Source of the DNA: DATAVB01 sp036267955
GTDB lineage: Bacteria > Actinomycetota > Actinomycetes > Mycobacteriales > QHCD01
Length of the DNA: 64,000 nucleotides
Direction: 5' to 3'
Assembly: GCA_036267955.1 (NCBI GenBank)
Contig: DATAVB010000166.1
Location: 43,090 to 107,089, forward strand
Made by a program: the position numbers and the translations under genes. The notes beneath the pieces were generated by a model. That model did no database searches. It saw nothing but the letters and a program-made list of their open reading frames with translations, and was not told where the DNA came from. Positions 1 through 9,677 of this stretch are shown here, in pieces. Positions within the stretch are counted from its first letter, which is position 1. Every line of letters begins with the position of its first letter.

Positions 1-1609
<1,609 letters not shown>

Positions 1610-1816
1610 GAGCGGTCGCTCCTTCTGCGTGAAACCGTGGGTGTTGCTGGAGGTAGCAGCCGCCAAAGGGTTGGATTTCGCGACTTCCCGGCAGTCTTTC
1701 ACGCCGATCTGTGGAACGCCCGCGGTGTCCACAGGTCGGGTCCGGGAATGCGCGGCGGGTACGTGATGCTGCGGCTAGTAATCGAAAGAGCCGTCCGTTC
1801 AACGACTGGAGCGCAC

Positions 1817-2422
1817 GTGAGCACACAGGTTGATTTCTGGTTCGACACCGGCTGTCCGTGGGCGTGGATCACCTCGCGCTGGATCCTTGAGGCGGAGAAG
1901 GTACGGGACCTCAACGTCGAGTTCCACGCGATGTCACTGTCGGTGCTGAACGAGGGTCGCGAGGAGCTGTCGGACAAGTACAAGACCGGTCTGAAGCGGG
2001 GTTGGGGGCCGATGCGGGTCGTCATCGCCGCCGAGCAGAAGCACGGCCGTGATGCGCTGCGTCCGCTTTATACCGCGATCGGCACCCGGTTCCACAACGA
2101 GAAGGCCGAGCGGACCCCGGAGACCATGGGCGAGGCGCTGAAAGAGGCCGGACTGTCCGCCGAGCTGGTCGAGGCGTGGGACTCGACCGACTACGACGAG
2201 GCGCTGCGTGCCTCGCACCACGAGGGCATGGACCCGGTGGGCATGGAGGTCGGCACCCCGGTGATCCACGTCGAGGGTGTCGCGTACTTCGGTCCGGTGC
2301 TGTCCCGGATCCCGCGCGGCGAGCAGGCCGGGGAGATCTTCGATGCGGCCCGCATCCTGGCCGGCTACTCGCATTTCTGGGAGCTCAAACGGACCCGCAC
2401 CGAGTCGCCCGAGTTCGACTAA
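1817..2422 (+). CDS. DsbA-family mycothiol-dependent nitroreductase-like protein (Rv2466c type)
   Basis: 201-residue thioredoxin-fold protein of the DsbA/2-hydroxychromene isomerase group. It resembles Mycobacterium tuberculosis Rv2466c closely over its whole length, including the N-terminal FWFD segment, the cis-Pro region VGTPVIH and the C-terminal end ELKRTRTE. The mycobacterial protein uses mycothiol to reduce nitro compounds and has the active site C-P-W-C. Here the motif is Cys13-Pro-Trp-Ala16, so the second cysteine is missing and a monothiol mechanism is implied. Start GTG at 1817 has GGAG five bases upstream. An open frame continues upstream to position 47 but overlaps pepN on the other strand and has no family match. 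The role in mycothiol redox chemistry is inferred from the family. Confidence 0.88.
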   Translation: MSTQVDFWFDTGCPWAWITSRWILEAEKVRDLNVEFHAMSLSVLNEGREELSDKYKTGLKRGWGPMRVVIAAEQKHGRDALRPLYTAIGTRFHNEKAERTPETMGEALKEAGLSAELVEAWDSTDYDEALRASHHEGMDPVGMEVGTPVIHVEGVAYFGPVLSRIPRGEQAGEIFDAARILAGYSHFWELKRTRTESPEFD

Positions 2423-2537
2423 CTGTTCTGCCTGTGGACAACGTTGCGCCCTGTGGACAACCGCAGCGGCGGCTGGCCGGAATCGGGTTTGATCGGACCG
2501 GATGACCGGCGTGCGCCGGTCGGATGGGAGACGACCG

Positions 2538-2924
2538 ATGATCCCGAGCCGTCCGGCCGCCGGCAGTCACATCAGCGACATCAGTGACATCAGCGAGGTC
2601 AGCGGCGGGCAGGTCGTGGGTGCGCCGATTGCGGTGCAGCCCGATCCGGTGCAGGCCGCGGGCGCTCGCCTGGACCGGGTCGCGGAGTCGTTGCGCGCGA
2701 TGTCCACGGCCGCCGCCGGGTCATTGACGCGGGCCGGGCCCGCTGCCGGCGACCCTGGCCTGGAGCCGGTGTGCGCCTCGGCGGCGACGGCCAGCCGGAT
2801 CCGACTGGCCGGCCTGGGTGACTGGTCGACGTTGCTGGCCGGCCGACTCCGGCAGGCCGTCCAGGCGTACGGGGAGCTCGATGCCCGGGTCGGATCAACG
2901 GTCACTCGGGAGGGTGCGCCATGA
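2538..2924 (+). CDS. small helical protein, possible WXG100/ESX-like partner
   Basis: Unrecognised 128-residue protein. The ATG at 2538 has GGGAG seven bases upstream, so it is preferred to the ATG at 2502. The N-terminal third is flexible and carries the short repeat DIS-DIS-EVS. The rest is predicted helical and alanine-rich, with a pattern (LDRVAESLRAM ... LRQAVQAYGELDARV) like the two-helix proteins of type VII secretion substrates and their regulators, including a Trp-containing turn (LGDWS). It overlaps the next gene by four bases (ATGA), so the two are co-translated. No secretion ATPase or other ESX gene is in the window. The ESX link is a guess from size, helical pattern and pairing. 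Confidence 0.6.
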   Translation: MIPSRPAAGSHISDISDISEVSGGQVVGAPIAVQPDPVQAAGARLDRVAESLRAMSTAAAGSLTRAGPAAGDPGLEPVCASAATASRIRLAGLGDWSTLLAGRLRQAVQAYGELDARVGSTVTREGAP

Positions 2925-3484
2925 CCGTTCCGCCGGATCTACTTCGGGCCGACCCACGACTCCCCGATCTTCGGGCCGCTGACCCGGCCGAGCTGATCCG
3001 GTCCGCGCGCCGGCTCGCCGCGGTCTCCGCCGGGCTCGACGAGACGGCGCGGGAGCTCGCCGCCGCCAGCGGGCTGTTGACCGAGAGGTCGATGGGCGGC
3101 GGGGCGTCCGGCGCCCGGGCCGAGGTGGGTGCGTTGGCGGCCAGTCTGCGCCGGCAGCGGGACGAGCTGGCCACCGTTGCCGCCGAGCTCACTGCCCACG
3201 CCCAGTCGATCGAGGTGGCCCGAGGTGGATCATGGGCTGGCGGAGAGGGTGCGACCGGCTCGCCGGGCGACCATCCAACTCCGACCTGGGCGGTGGTGGG
3301 GGCGCCGCGGCTGAGTCAGGCGGCGCTGGCCGAGCTCGACCGGTCCGCGCGCCGGACGACGACCGCGCTGGCCGCGTTGTTCCCGGACCGCATTCCGGTC
3401 GACAGCGATCCGCAGGAGGTCAGCCGCGCGATGCGCCGGCAGGTCGCCGCTCGGCTCGGCGATTACAAAGTACGACCCGGCTGA
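2921..3484 (+). CDS. hypothetical helical protein, second gene of the 2538 pair
   Basis: 187-residue protein without a recognised domain. It starts at ATG 2921 inside the stop of the previous gene. The first 110 residues are alanine- and leucine-rich with heptad-like spacing and probably form a long helical hairpin or coiled coil (region ELIRSARRLAAVSAGLDETARE). A glycine-rich linker near 100-115 leads to a short C-terminal domain. No signal peptide or membrane segment is visible. It converges on the metallo-hydrolase gene, whose stop is only five bases away. Like its partner it resembles structural proteins encoded beside type VII secretion substrates, but this is inference. Confidence 0.6.
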   Translation: MTVPPDLLRADPRLPDLRAADPAELIRSARRLAAVSAGLDETARELAAASGLLTERSMGGGASGARAEVGALAASLRRQRDELATVAAELTAHAQSIEVARGGSWAGGEGATGSPGDHPTPTWAVVGAPRLSQAALAELDRSARRTTTALAALFPDRIPVDSDPQEVSRAMRRQVAARLGDYKVRPG

Positions 3485-3489
3485 GGTTT

Positions 3490-4308
3490 TCAGGGGCGGG
3501 GGTCGAGCTGCCAGAGTGCCCGGTCGAGTGCGATCCGGGCGGCCGTTTCCGGAAATGGCAGCCCGCCGAAGCTCTCTGAGACGCCTCGTCCGGCGGCGTG
3601 CAGGATGCGGGCGTGCTCCGCGACCCGGGCCAGATCACCGGCCTGGCGTTCGATGAATTCGCGATCCACGACGTCACCGTGACCCGGTACGACCGCACCG
3701 TGCGCCAGCGGCAGCAGCGCCGACGCGGTGCCCGGCCAGTCCAACGGAAAGGAGTCCTCGAAACTGGGTGGGGCACCCTCTTCGATGAGATCGCCGGTGA
3801 AGAGCACGGCCGAATCGGCCACCTCGACGACCAGATCGCCGTCGGTGTGGCCGCGGCCGAGATAATGCGCGGTAATACGACGGCCGCCGATATCGAGTTC
3901 TGTGGTGTGCTCCAGTGCCTGGTCCGGCGGATCGATGTCGACCGCGGCGAGCTGCTCGGCAAAATCGTGATTCCCTTGCTGTACGGCCATTTCACGTACT
4001 GTTTGCCGTTGCGTCGCGCCCGATTCATTCAGTCCCTGAACGGTACGGAAATGGCCCACGATAGGAGCCGGTCTGAATATTGCGTTGCCGAAACAATGGT
4101 CAAAGTGGAAATGGGTATTGAGGACGGTCCACGGCTCGGCGGTGACCGTCCGAATAGCCTCGATCAACTCCCGAGCCTGCTCGTGCGTGCTCAGAGTGTC
4201 GATCACCAGGCACCGACCGGTGCCCACCACCAGGCCGACATTGACGTCGTAGCAGGAATGCCGGCGCACGTAGACCCGGTCACCGATCTCGCGCCAGGAG
4301 GGGATCAC
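3490..4308 (-). CDS. MBL-fold metallo-hydrolase
   Basis: 272-residue metallo-beta-lactamase-fold hydrolase. The metal-binding signature THFHFDH (HxHxDH) is near residue 66, a GHTDGD segment supplies the next histidine, the bridging aspartate lies in FTGDLIEEG and the last histidine in PGHGD. The family includes thioesterases, lactonases, glyoxalase II and quorum-quenching enzymes; nothing here picks a substrate. The spacing and the single-domain length fit small soluble hydrolases. A 66-residue gene starts 224 bases upstream on the same strand with only 23 bases between its stop and this start, so the two may be co-transcribed. Confidence 0.88.
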   Translation of the reverse strand: MIPSWREIGDRVYVRRHSCYDVNVGLVVGTGRCLVIDTLSTHEQARELIEAIRTVTAEPWTVLNTHFHFDHCFGNAIFRPAPIVGHFRTVQGLNESGATQRQTVREMAVQQGNHDFAEQLAAVDIDPPDQALEHTTELDIGGRRITAHYLGRGHTDGDLVVEVADSAVLFTGDLIEEGAPPSFEDSFPLDWPGTASALLPLAHGAVVPGHGDVVDREFIERQAGDLARVAEHARILHAAGRGVSESFGGLPFPETAARIALDRALWQLDPRP

Positions 4309-4331
4309 CCGTCCACGGTACGGTTATGCCG

Positions 4332-4532
4332 TCAGGCGTCCGGTGCTGAACCCGAAACGGCCGGCGACCCGGCCGGGCGGTGCACCTCGGCCAGCAGCCG
4401 CTGCCATTCCTCGAACATTTCCTCGGCCCAGCGCAGATCGTCCGGGCCCGGCTCGGTGACGCCCGCAGTGGGGATCACAGGTTGTGCCACAGGAAGAATC
4501 TCCGGTTCAGCCGAATCGATGATGTCGTTCAC
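4332..4532 (-). CDS. small hypothetical protein
   Basis: 66-residue acidic protein with no recognised family. It starts with GTG at 4532 preceded by a GGGGGAG run that is very close to the start. The middle (LRWAEEMFEEWQRLL) looks like an amphipathic helix; both ends are proline- and acid-rich and probably disordered. It sits just upstream of the MBL hydrolase gene on the same strand. GC-rich third positions support coding, but a protein this short is uncertain. Confidence 0.5.
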   Translation of the reverse strand: MNDIIDSAEPEILPVAQPVIPTAGVTEPGPDDLRWAEEMFEEWQRLLAEVHRPAGSPAVSGSAPDA

Positions 4533-4643
4533 TTACTCCCCCGTTCCCCGTGTGGCCAACGTTACGGCCTCACCGGCAACTTGTGTTGATTTCCATCCAC
4601 CGCTTCCGTCCACCGGCCGCGATTCCCTGAAAGACTGCACACC

Positions 4644-5108
4644 ATGCGCGTCTACCTCGGCTCGGACCATGCCGGTTTTGCGATCAAAGCTCATCTTCTC
4701 GAGCATCTACCAACTCTGGGATACGAGGCGGTCGACTGCGGGCCGCCGACCTACATCGATGGTGATGACTATCCACCCCATTGCCTACGTACCGCAACGC
4801 GGGTGGTCGACGACCCCGGCAGTCTCGGTGTCGTCATCGGCGGGTCGGGTAATGGAGAGCAGATTGCGGCCAACAAGGTGACCGGTGCGCGGGCCGCTCT
4901 CGCCTGGAACGAGGAGACCGCGCAACTGGCCCGCGAGCACAACGATGCCAACGTCGTTGGTATCGGCGCTCGTATGCATACTGTCGAGGAAGCGACCCGG
5001 TTCGTCGAGATATTCCTCAGCACGCCCTTCAGCCAGGGCGATCGCCACATTCGCCGCATCGAGCAGTTGGCCGAATACGAGCGGTCCGGGAAGCTTCCGC
5101 CGGAATAG
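4644..5108 (+). CDS. rpiB: ribose-5-phosphate isomerase B
   Basis: Interconverts ribose 5-phosphate and ribulose 5-phosphate in the non-oxidative pentose phosphate pathway. At 154 residues it has the full length of the RpiB/LacAB family. The phosphate-binding start SDHAGF (residues 7-12) and the anion-hole loop GGSGNGEQIAANK (66-78) are intact. Glu72 matches the catalytic base used by the mycobacterial enzymes, which lack the catalytic cysteine of the Escherichia coli type. The C-terminal RHIRRIEQLAEYE helix is conserved. It stands alone, followed by a short tandem-repeat tract. Confidence 0.95.
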   Translation: MRVYLGSDHAGFAIKAHLLEHLPTLGYEAVDCGPPTYIDGDDYPPHCLRTATRVVDDPGSLGVVIGGSGNGEQIAANKVTGARAALAWNEETAQLAREHNDANVVGIGARMHTVEEATRFVEIFLSTPFSQGDRHIRRIEQLAEYERSGKLPPE

Positions 5109-5130
5109 GCGCGTTGAGTGGCGCCTTTGA

Positions 5131-5195
5131 CTGGGCCAGCCGACTGGGCCAGCCGATTGAGGCCAACTGATTGAGGCCAACTGATTGAGGCCAGC
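5131..5195. repeat. two adjoining short tandem repeats
   Basis: A 13-base unit (CTGGGCCAGCCGA) occurs twice at 5131-5156, running directly into a 14-base unit (GATTGAGGCCAACT) present twice and then in part at 5154-5192. The tract lies in the non-coding gap between rpiB and the converging gene that ends at 5237. There are no spacers, so it is not a CRISPR. Its function is unknown. Confidence 0.8.
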
Positions 5196-5236
5196 CGAAT
5201 AGCCGACTGCCTAATACCGGCAATAGTGCTATTGGA

Positions 5237-5944
5237 TCAGTGGGGCATCTCGCCGCTCGGCGGAACGTAGTTACGCCGGACGATGGGCAACTCGTCCGCG
5301 GCGGCCAGATCCTGCTCGGTCGGCCGAGCCGCATCGCGGGCCCGCGTCGCCGCTGAAATGGGGAGTTGGCTCGGCCCGGCGCCGATCAGCCCGCGCAGGC
5401 CGCGTTCGGCCCGATCCTGCCTGGAATCACGGCCCGGCTTGGAATCACGGCCCGGCCGGGAATCGTGACCCGGCTTGGAATCACGGCCCGGCCGGGAATC
5501 GTGACCCGGTTTGGAATCGCCGCCCGGCTTGAAGTCGTGCTGGGTGGAATCGTGCTGGGTGGAATTGTGCTGGGTGGAATCGGCGCCTGGTCTGGAGTCG
5601 GTCCGGCGCGCCGGGTCGCCCCGCCGGCCGGCTGCGGGTTCAACTTCGGAGTGGGCATTGCGCCCGTTGCCCGATCCGTTCTGCCCATCCCGTGGATCGT
5701 GTGGTGCCGGGCCATGCGGCGGATGCAGCGGCATGTCCGCCGGCGAAGCTGCGGCGTCCGGCTGCTGCGGCGCATGTTCGGGCATGTCGGCCGGTGAGGC
5801 GGGCCGTCGCCGGCGCCGAGTGCGGCGCCGGCCATCGTCGTTGCTCCCGGTGGCGTTGCCGGCGTCGCCATTGCTCCCGGTGCCGTTGCGGCCATCGTCG
5901 TTGCTCCCGGTGGCGTTGCCCGCGCCGTCCGGCGGTGTGTCCAT
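5237..5944 (-). CDS. repeat-rich disordered protein with conserved-looking C-terminal tail
   Basis: 235-residue hydrophilic protein. ATG 5944 is chosen because GAGGAGG lies eight bases upstream. The first half has repeats of the type NATGSNDDGR followed by an Arg-rich stretch; the centre has STQHD triplets and four DSKPG-HDSRPGR units; all of this should be disordered. Only the last 55 residues (from RGLRGLIGAG through LPIVRRNYVPP) look ordered, with alternating hydrophobic residues and normal codon use. The repeats are also present in DNA as about 21-base units, so length variation between strains is likely. No enzymatic domain is visible. The tail could be a binding module; the function is unknown. 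Confidence 0.65.
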   Translation of the reverse strand: MDTPPDGAGNATGSNDDGRNGTGSNGDAGNATGSNDDGRRRTRRRRRPASPADMPEHAPQQPDAAASPADMPLHPPHGPAPHDPRDGQNGSGNGRNAHSEVEPAAGRRGDPARRTDSRPGADSTQHNSTQHDSTQHDFKPGGDSKPGHDSRPGRDSKPGHDSRPGRDSKPGRDSRQDRAERGLRGLIGAGPSQLPISAATRARDAARPTEQDLAAADELPIVRRNYVPPSGEMPH

Positions 5945-6030
5945 CCGAGTGGCCTCCTCGCGAGCCGGCTGGCCGGTCGGCACCCGCCCGGCCCGCCCAT
6001 CATGCCGCAGACGCGCCGACCATCCACCCC

Positions 6031-6060
6031 TGGACGAGATCTATAGAACGTGTCTATAGT
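6031..6060 (+). promoter_or_regulatory. promoter with overlapping inverted repeat upstream of the PadR gene
   Basis: A perfect inverted repeat with seven-base arms, CTATAGA at 6041-6047 and TCTATAG at 6053-6059, five bases apart. The right arm overlaps a possible -10 box TATAGT (6055-6060); a possible -35 TGGACG is at 6031-6036, 18 bases upstream. Transcription from this -10 would begin at about the ATG at 6068. A repressor on the repeat would block polymerase, and PadR proteins commonly repress their own operon, so this is the likely PadR operator. Confidence 0.6.
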
Positions 6061-6067
6061 CGCCGTC

Positions 6068-6601
6068 ATGTCGATCGCCACCACCCTGCTCGGCCTGCTG
6101 GAGAGCGGCCCGCAGCACGGTTACAGCCTGAAGAAGTCCTACGACTCCTACTTCGGGCAGGATCGCGCCCTGGACTACGGGCAGGTCTACTCGACGCTGT
6201 CCCGCATGTTGCGGGCCGGCCTGGTCGAGGAGAACGGCGTCGAGCCGGGCGGCGGACCGAGCCGCAAGCGGTACGCGATTACCGACGCCGGGGTCACCGA
6301 CCTGGAGCAGTGGCTGGGTACGCCAGAGCGTCCCGAGCCGTACCTGCAGAACACCCTCTACGCCAAGGTCGTACTGGCGCTGCTGTCCGGCCGGCCGGCC
6401 CACGACGTACTCGACCGCCAACGGACCGCGCACCTACGCACGATGCGCGACCTGACCCGCCGCAAGCGCGACGGTGACCTGGTCGACGCGTTGATCTGCG
6501 ACCACGCCCTGTTCCACCTCGACGCCGACCTGCGCTGGCTCGAGCTCACCGCCGACCGGTTGGAACCCCTGGCGGCACGACTGAAGGGAGACCAGGGATG
6601 A
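6068..6601 (+). CDS. PadR-family transcriptional regulator
   Basis: Winged-helix regulator of 177 residues, the length of the two-domain PadR/Vir type with a C-terminal helical dimerisation domain. The N-terminus (LLGLLESGPQHGYSLKK) and the wing region (GGGPSRKRYAITDAG) are typical. ATG 6068 is preferred to GTG 6050 because it sits seven bases after a TATAGT -10 box, which makes a leaderless message likely. The stop overlaps the start of the ABC ATPase gene by four bases, so it heads a three-gene exporter operon. PadR regulators usually sense the compound exported by the neighbouring pump; the ligand is unknown. Confidence 0.9.
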   Translation: MSIATTLLGLLESGPQHGYSLKKSYDSYFGQDRALDYGQVYSTLSRMLRAGLVEENGVEPGGGPSRKRYAITDAGVTDLEQWLGTPERPEPYLQNTLYAKVVLALLSGRPAHDVLDRQRTAHLRTMRDLTRRKRDGDLVDALICDHALFHLDADLRWLELTADRLEPLAARLKGDQG

Positions 6602-7317
6602 CCACCACCCCGGCACCGACGCGGCGCACCGAATTGCGGGACGATCCGCTCCTCACCGCCCGCGACCTGCACAAGTCCTTCGGCGCGACGCCGGCACTCG
6701 ACGGCGCCAGCACCGAGGTCCGGGCCGGCGAGGTGCTCGCCGTGATGGGTCCGTCCGGCTCGGGCAAGTCCACCCTGCTGCACTGCCTGGCCGGCATCCT
6801 GTTGCCCGACGCCGGCACCGTCACCTACCGCGACCAGGAGCTGTCCGCACTGAGCGACCGACCGCGAAGTGCGCTGCGGCGTACGGATTTCGGCTTCGTC
6901 TTCCAGTTCGGTCAGTTGGTGCCGGAGCTGTCCTGCCTGGCCAACGTCGCGCTGCCACTGCGGCTCGGCGGTATGCCGCGCCGGCAGGCCGAGCGGCTGG
7001 CGGCGGAGGGGCTGAGCCGGCTTGAGGTCGACGACGTCGCGGACAAGCGGCCCGGTGAGACCTCCGGCGGGCAGGGCCAGCGGGTCGCGGTTGCGCGGGC
7101 GCTGGTCGGGAGGCCGGCCGTGATCTTTGCCGACGAGCCGACCGGGGCGCTGGATTCGCTCAACGGGGAACGGGTGATGCAGCTGCTGGTGGACGCCGCC
7201 CGCGAGAGCAACGCGGCCGTGGTGCTGGTGACGCACGAGGCCCGGGTCGCCGCCTACGCCGACCGCGAGATCGTGGTCCGCGACGGGCGGGTCCGCGATC
7301 TGGCCCCGGCGCTGTGA
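6598..7317 (+). CDS. ABC exporter ATP-binding protein (MacB/LolD type)
   Basis: 239-residue ATPase subunit. Walker A GPSGSGKST near residue 51, Q-loop FQFGQ, signature SGGQGQR near 159, Walker B VIFADEP followed by TGALD, and the switch histidine in VTHE. The TGALDS extension after Walker B is characteristic of the MacB/LolD/FtsE branch that works with FtsX-like permeases. It starts at ATG 6598 within the padR stop and ends by overlapping the permease start, so ATPase and permease form one complex under PadR control. The likely role is antibiotic, peptide or lipid export. Confidence 0.93.
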   Translation: MTTTPAPTRRTELRDDPLLTARDLHKSFGATPALDGASTEVRAGEVLAVMGPSGSGKSTLLHCLAGILLPDAGTVTYRDQELSALSDRPRSALRRTDFGFVFQFGQLVPELSCLANVALPLRLGGMPRRQAERLAAEGLSRLEVDDVADKRPGETSGGQGQRVAVARALVGRPAVIFADEPTGALDSLNGERVMQLLVDAARESNAAVVLVTHEARVAAYADREIVVRDGRVRDLAPAL

Positions 7318-9581
7318 CGGCACTGCCGGTCCGATCCGGCACCGCCTGGACCAGGGACCTGACCTTCGGCATCCGCCTGGCCATGGGTGCCCGCCGCTCG
7401 GGCTGGCTACGCCTCGCGCTCACCGCGTTCGGGACCGGAATCGGCGTACTGGTACTGCTTTTCGCCGCCTCGGTGCCGCATGTGGTGAGCCAGCACCACA
7501 CCCGTTCGGAGGCGCCGCTGCAACAGACGACCCGGGTCGCCGGCGTGGCTCCGCTCCGGCAGGCCGAGGTCTACACCGACTATCACGGCGACTCGGTCAA
7601 TCTGGACTATCTGCAGCCGACGGGTGCCAACTCACCGCTGCCGCCGGGCCTGAGCCGGTTGCCTGGTCGGGGCGAGGTGGTGCTGTCGCCGGTACTGGCC
7701 AAGCTGCTGGAATCCTCGGACGGGCAGCTGTTGCGGCCGCGGATCCCGGGCCGCGTGGTGGGCACGATCGCCGACGACGGGCTGACCGGGCCCGCGGAGC
7801 TGATCGCGTACATCGGCGCGAAGATCCCGACATCGCAGGCGATGACCGTGTACGGGTTCGGCAGTGAGCAGCCGGGCCAGCCCACGCCGCCGCTGCTGTT
7901 GGTGCTGGTCGTGGTCGGTGCGGTGGTGCTGCTCTTTCCGGTGTTCGTCTTTGTCGTGACCGCAGCCCGGCTCTCCGGTGCCGAACGGGACCGGCGGCTG
8001 GCCGCCGTACGCCTGGTGGGTGCCGATGCCCGGCAGATCCGCCGGATCGCGGCCGGCGAGGCGGTGCTGGGTGCCGTCGCCGGGCTGGTCATCGGCGCTG
8101 GTCTCTTCTTGGCCGTACGACCGCTGGTCGAGCGGCAGACGCTGGGCAGCATCAGTGTCTTCACCCAGGACGTGGTGCCGTCGGTGCCGTTCCTGGTGAT
8201 CATCGTGCTGGGCATTCCGGTGCTGGCCGTCGGCGCGACCCTGTTCGCGCTGCGCCGCACAATCATCGAGCCGCTCGGTGTGGTCCGGGAGGCATCGCCG
8301 AGCAAGCGCCGGCTGTGGTGGCGGCTCATTCCGGTGTTGCTCGGCATCGCTTTGCTGGCCGCGCAGGCGAGCCACCGGGCCGATCTGTCCACGACCGAGT
8401 TGGTGGCCGGCGTGGTGGCCCTGCTGCTGGGCATTCCGTTGTTGCTGCCATGGATCCTGCAGCGGGTCGTCGGCGCGGCGCGGCGGGGGACGCCGGCGCT
8501 GCAGCTGGCCACGGGGCGGCTGCGGCTGGACAGCGGTACGCCGGCCCGGGTCGTGGCCGGCGTAGCAGTGGTGCTGGCTGGCGCGGTGGCGTTGTTCGCC
8601 TTGCTCGCCGCCGCGCAGCGCAACTACGGAATTCCGTCCGACAACGGGCGAGCGGGGCAGGCGACGATCGACCTCTCGACCCCTGGCGCGAGCCGCCCCG
8701 ACGGCCTGGCGTCGACGGTCTCCCGGCAGCGTGGCGTATTAGCGGCGGCCGCGGTGCAGGAGGTCGGGCTGAGCGACGGCGGCGCCTCCTTTCAGGCGTA
8801 CGTCGCGCCCTGCTCGAGTCTGTCCAAACTGGACAGTGCTATCCGGTCATGTCACGACGGCGACGTCTTCGCCAACGGCAATGCCGGCCTGCGGCCCGGC
8901 GAAAGCGAGCAGCTGACCTTCGGCTCCGACGACAGGTCGGTACGGATCCAGCTGCCGGGTCGGATCGGGAGCACGAGCGAGGACGGAATTCTGGCCTACA
9001 CCGTCGCCATGACCCCCGGCGCCCTGCGCGGCGTCTCGCTGTCGGAGGCCACCGCGAGTGTGCTGATCCGCTATGACCAGCGTCAGCGCGACACGATGGA
9101 ACGGATCCGCAACGCGGCCGCGCCGCTGCGCTGGCAGGCCTCGGTCGACGACCTCACCAGCGTCAGCGCGAGCGCCAACCAGCGCACCTTCGGCACGATC
9201 AAGCGCGGCCTGTACGCCGGCGCCCTGCTGACCCTCGGTATGGCCGGCGCCACCATGCTCGTGCTTGCCGTGGAGCAGGTGCGCGAGCGCCGCCGACAGC
9301 TGGCCGTGCTCGCCGCCAGCGGCGTACCGCGGTCGATGCTGGCCCGGTCGGTGCTGTGGCAGAACGCGATCCCGCTGGTGATCGCGGCGCTGGTCGCGGA
9401 CGCCACCGGGCTGGTCCTCGGCGCGCTCCTGCTGCGCATCGCCGGCGAGCACGCCGGCGCGGACTGGACCGACACCGCCGTCCTGACCGCGGTTGCCGTA
9501 GCTGTCGTCGCGGCCGCCACGGCCCTGACCCTGCCGGCGGTACGGCGGGCGACCCGGCCTCAGATGCTGCGCAGCGAATAG
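7314..9581 (+). CDS. FtsX-like ABC transporter permease
   Basis: 755-residue permease with two FtsX-type halves. A first membrane segment near residues 36-54 is followed by an extracellular domain, then membrane groups around 193-320, 345-385 and 410-435, a second extracellular domain of about 190 residues, and three final segments from 635 to the C-terminus. Start GTG 7314 overlaps the ATPase stop by four bases. The large external domains resemble those of MacB-like mechanotransmission pumps rather than a channel for small ions. The gene is followed by a strong hairpin terminator at 9599-9647. Confidence 0.9.
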   Translation: MTALPVRSGTAWTRDLTFGIRLAMGARRSGWLRLALTAFGTGIGVLVLLFAASVPHVVSQHHTRSEAPLQQTTRVAGVAPLRQAEVYTDYHGDSVNLDYLQPTGANSPLPPGLSRLPGRGEVVLSPVLAKLLESSDGQLLRPRIPGRVVGTIADDGLTGPAELIAYIGAKIPTSQAMTVYGFGSEQPGQPTPPLLLVLVVVGAVVLLFPVFVFVVTAARLSGAERDRRLAAVRLVGADARQIRRIAAGEAVLGAVAGLVIGAGLFLAVRPLVERQTLGSISVFTQDVVPSVPFLVIIVLGIPVLAVGATLFALRRTIIEPLGVVREASPSKRRLWWRLIPVLLGIALLAAQASHRADLSTTELVAGVVALLLGIPLLLPWILQRVVGAARRGTPALQLATGRLRLDSGTPARVVAGVAVVLAGAVALFALLAAAQRNYGIPSDNGRAGQATIDLSTPGASRPDGLASTVSRQRGVLAAAAVQEVGLSDGGASFQAYVAPCSSLSKLDSAIRSCHDGDVFANGNAGLRPGESEQLTFGSDDRSVRIQLPGRIGSTSEDGILAYTVAMTPGALRGVSLSEATASVLIRYDQRQRDTMERIRNAAAPLRWQASVDDLTSVSASANQRTFGTIKRGLYAGALLTLGMAGATMLVLAVEQVRERRRQLAVLAASGVPRSMLARSVLWQNAIPLVIAALVADATGLVLGALLLRIAGEHAGADWTDTAVLTAVAVAVVAAATALTLPAVRRATRPQMLRSE

Positions 9582-9598
9582 CACCGCCCGCTGTTTCC

Positions 9599-9647
9599 CG
9601 CCAATGTGGCGTTGGGGCAATCTAGTCACCCCAACGCCACATTGGCG
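9599..9647. terminator. perfect 19 bp hairpin between converging genes
   Basis: Arms at 9599-9617 and 9629-9647 are perfect complements over 19 bases with an 11-base loop. There is no clear T-run on either side, but the site lies between the end of the permease gene (9581) and the end of the converging alpha-glucosidase gene (9678), where a bidirectional terminator is expected. Confidence 0.7.
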
Positions 9648-9677
9648 CGAAACGAAACGAGTCGGCCGGGAACCGGG

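Noticed and set aside
5131..5195. Possible CRISPR array
   Set aside because: The units are contiguous without spacers, the two repeat types differ and no cas gene is present.
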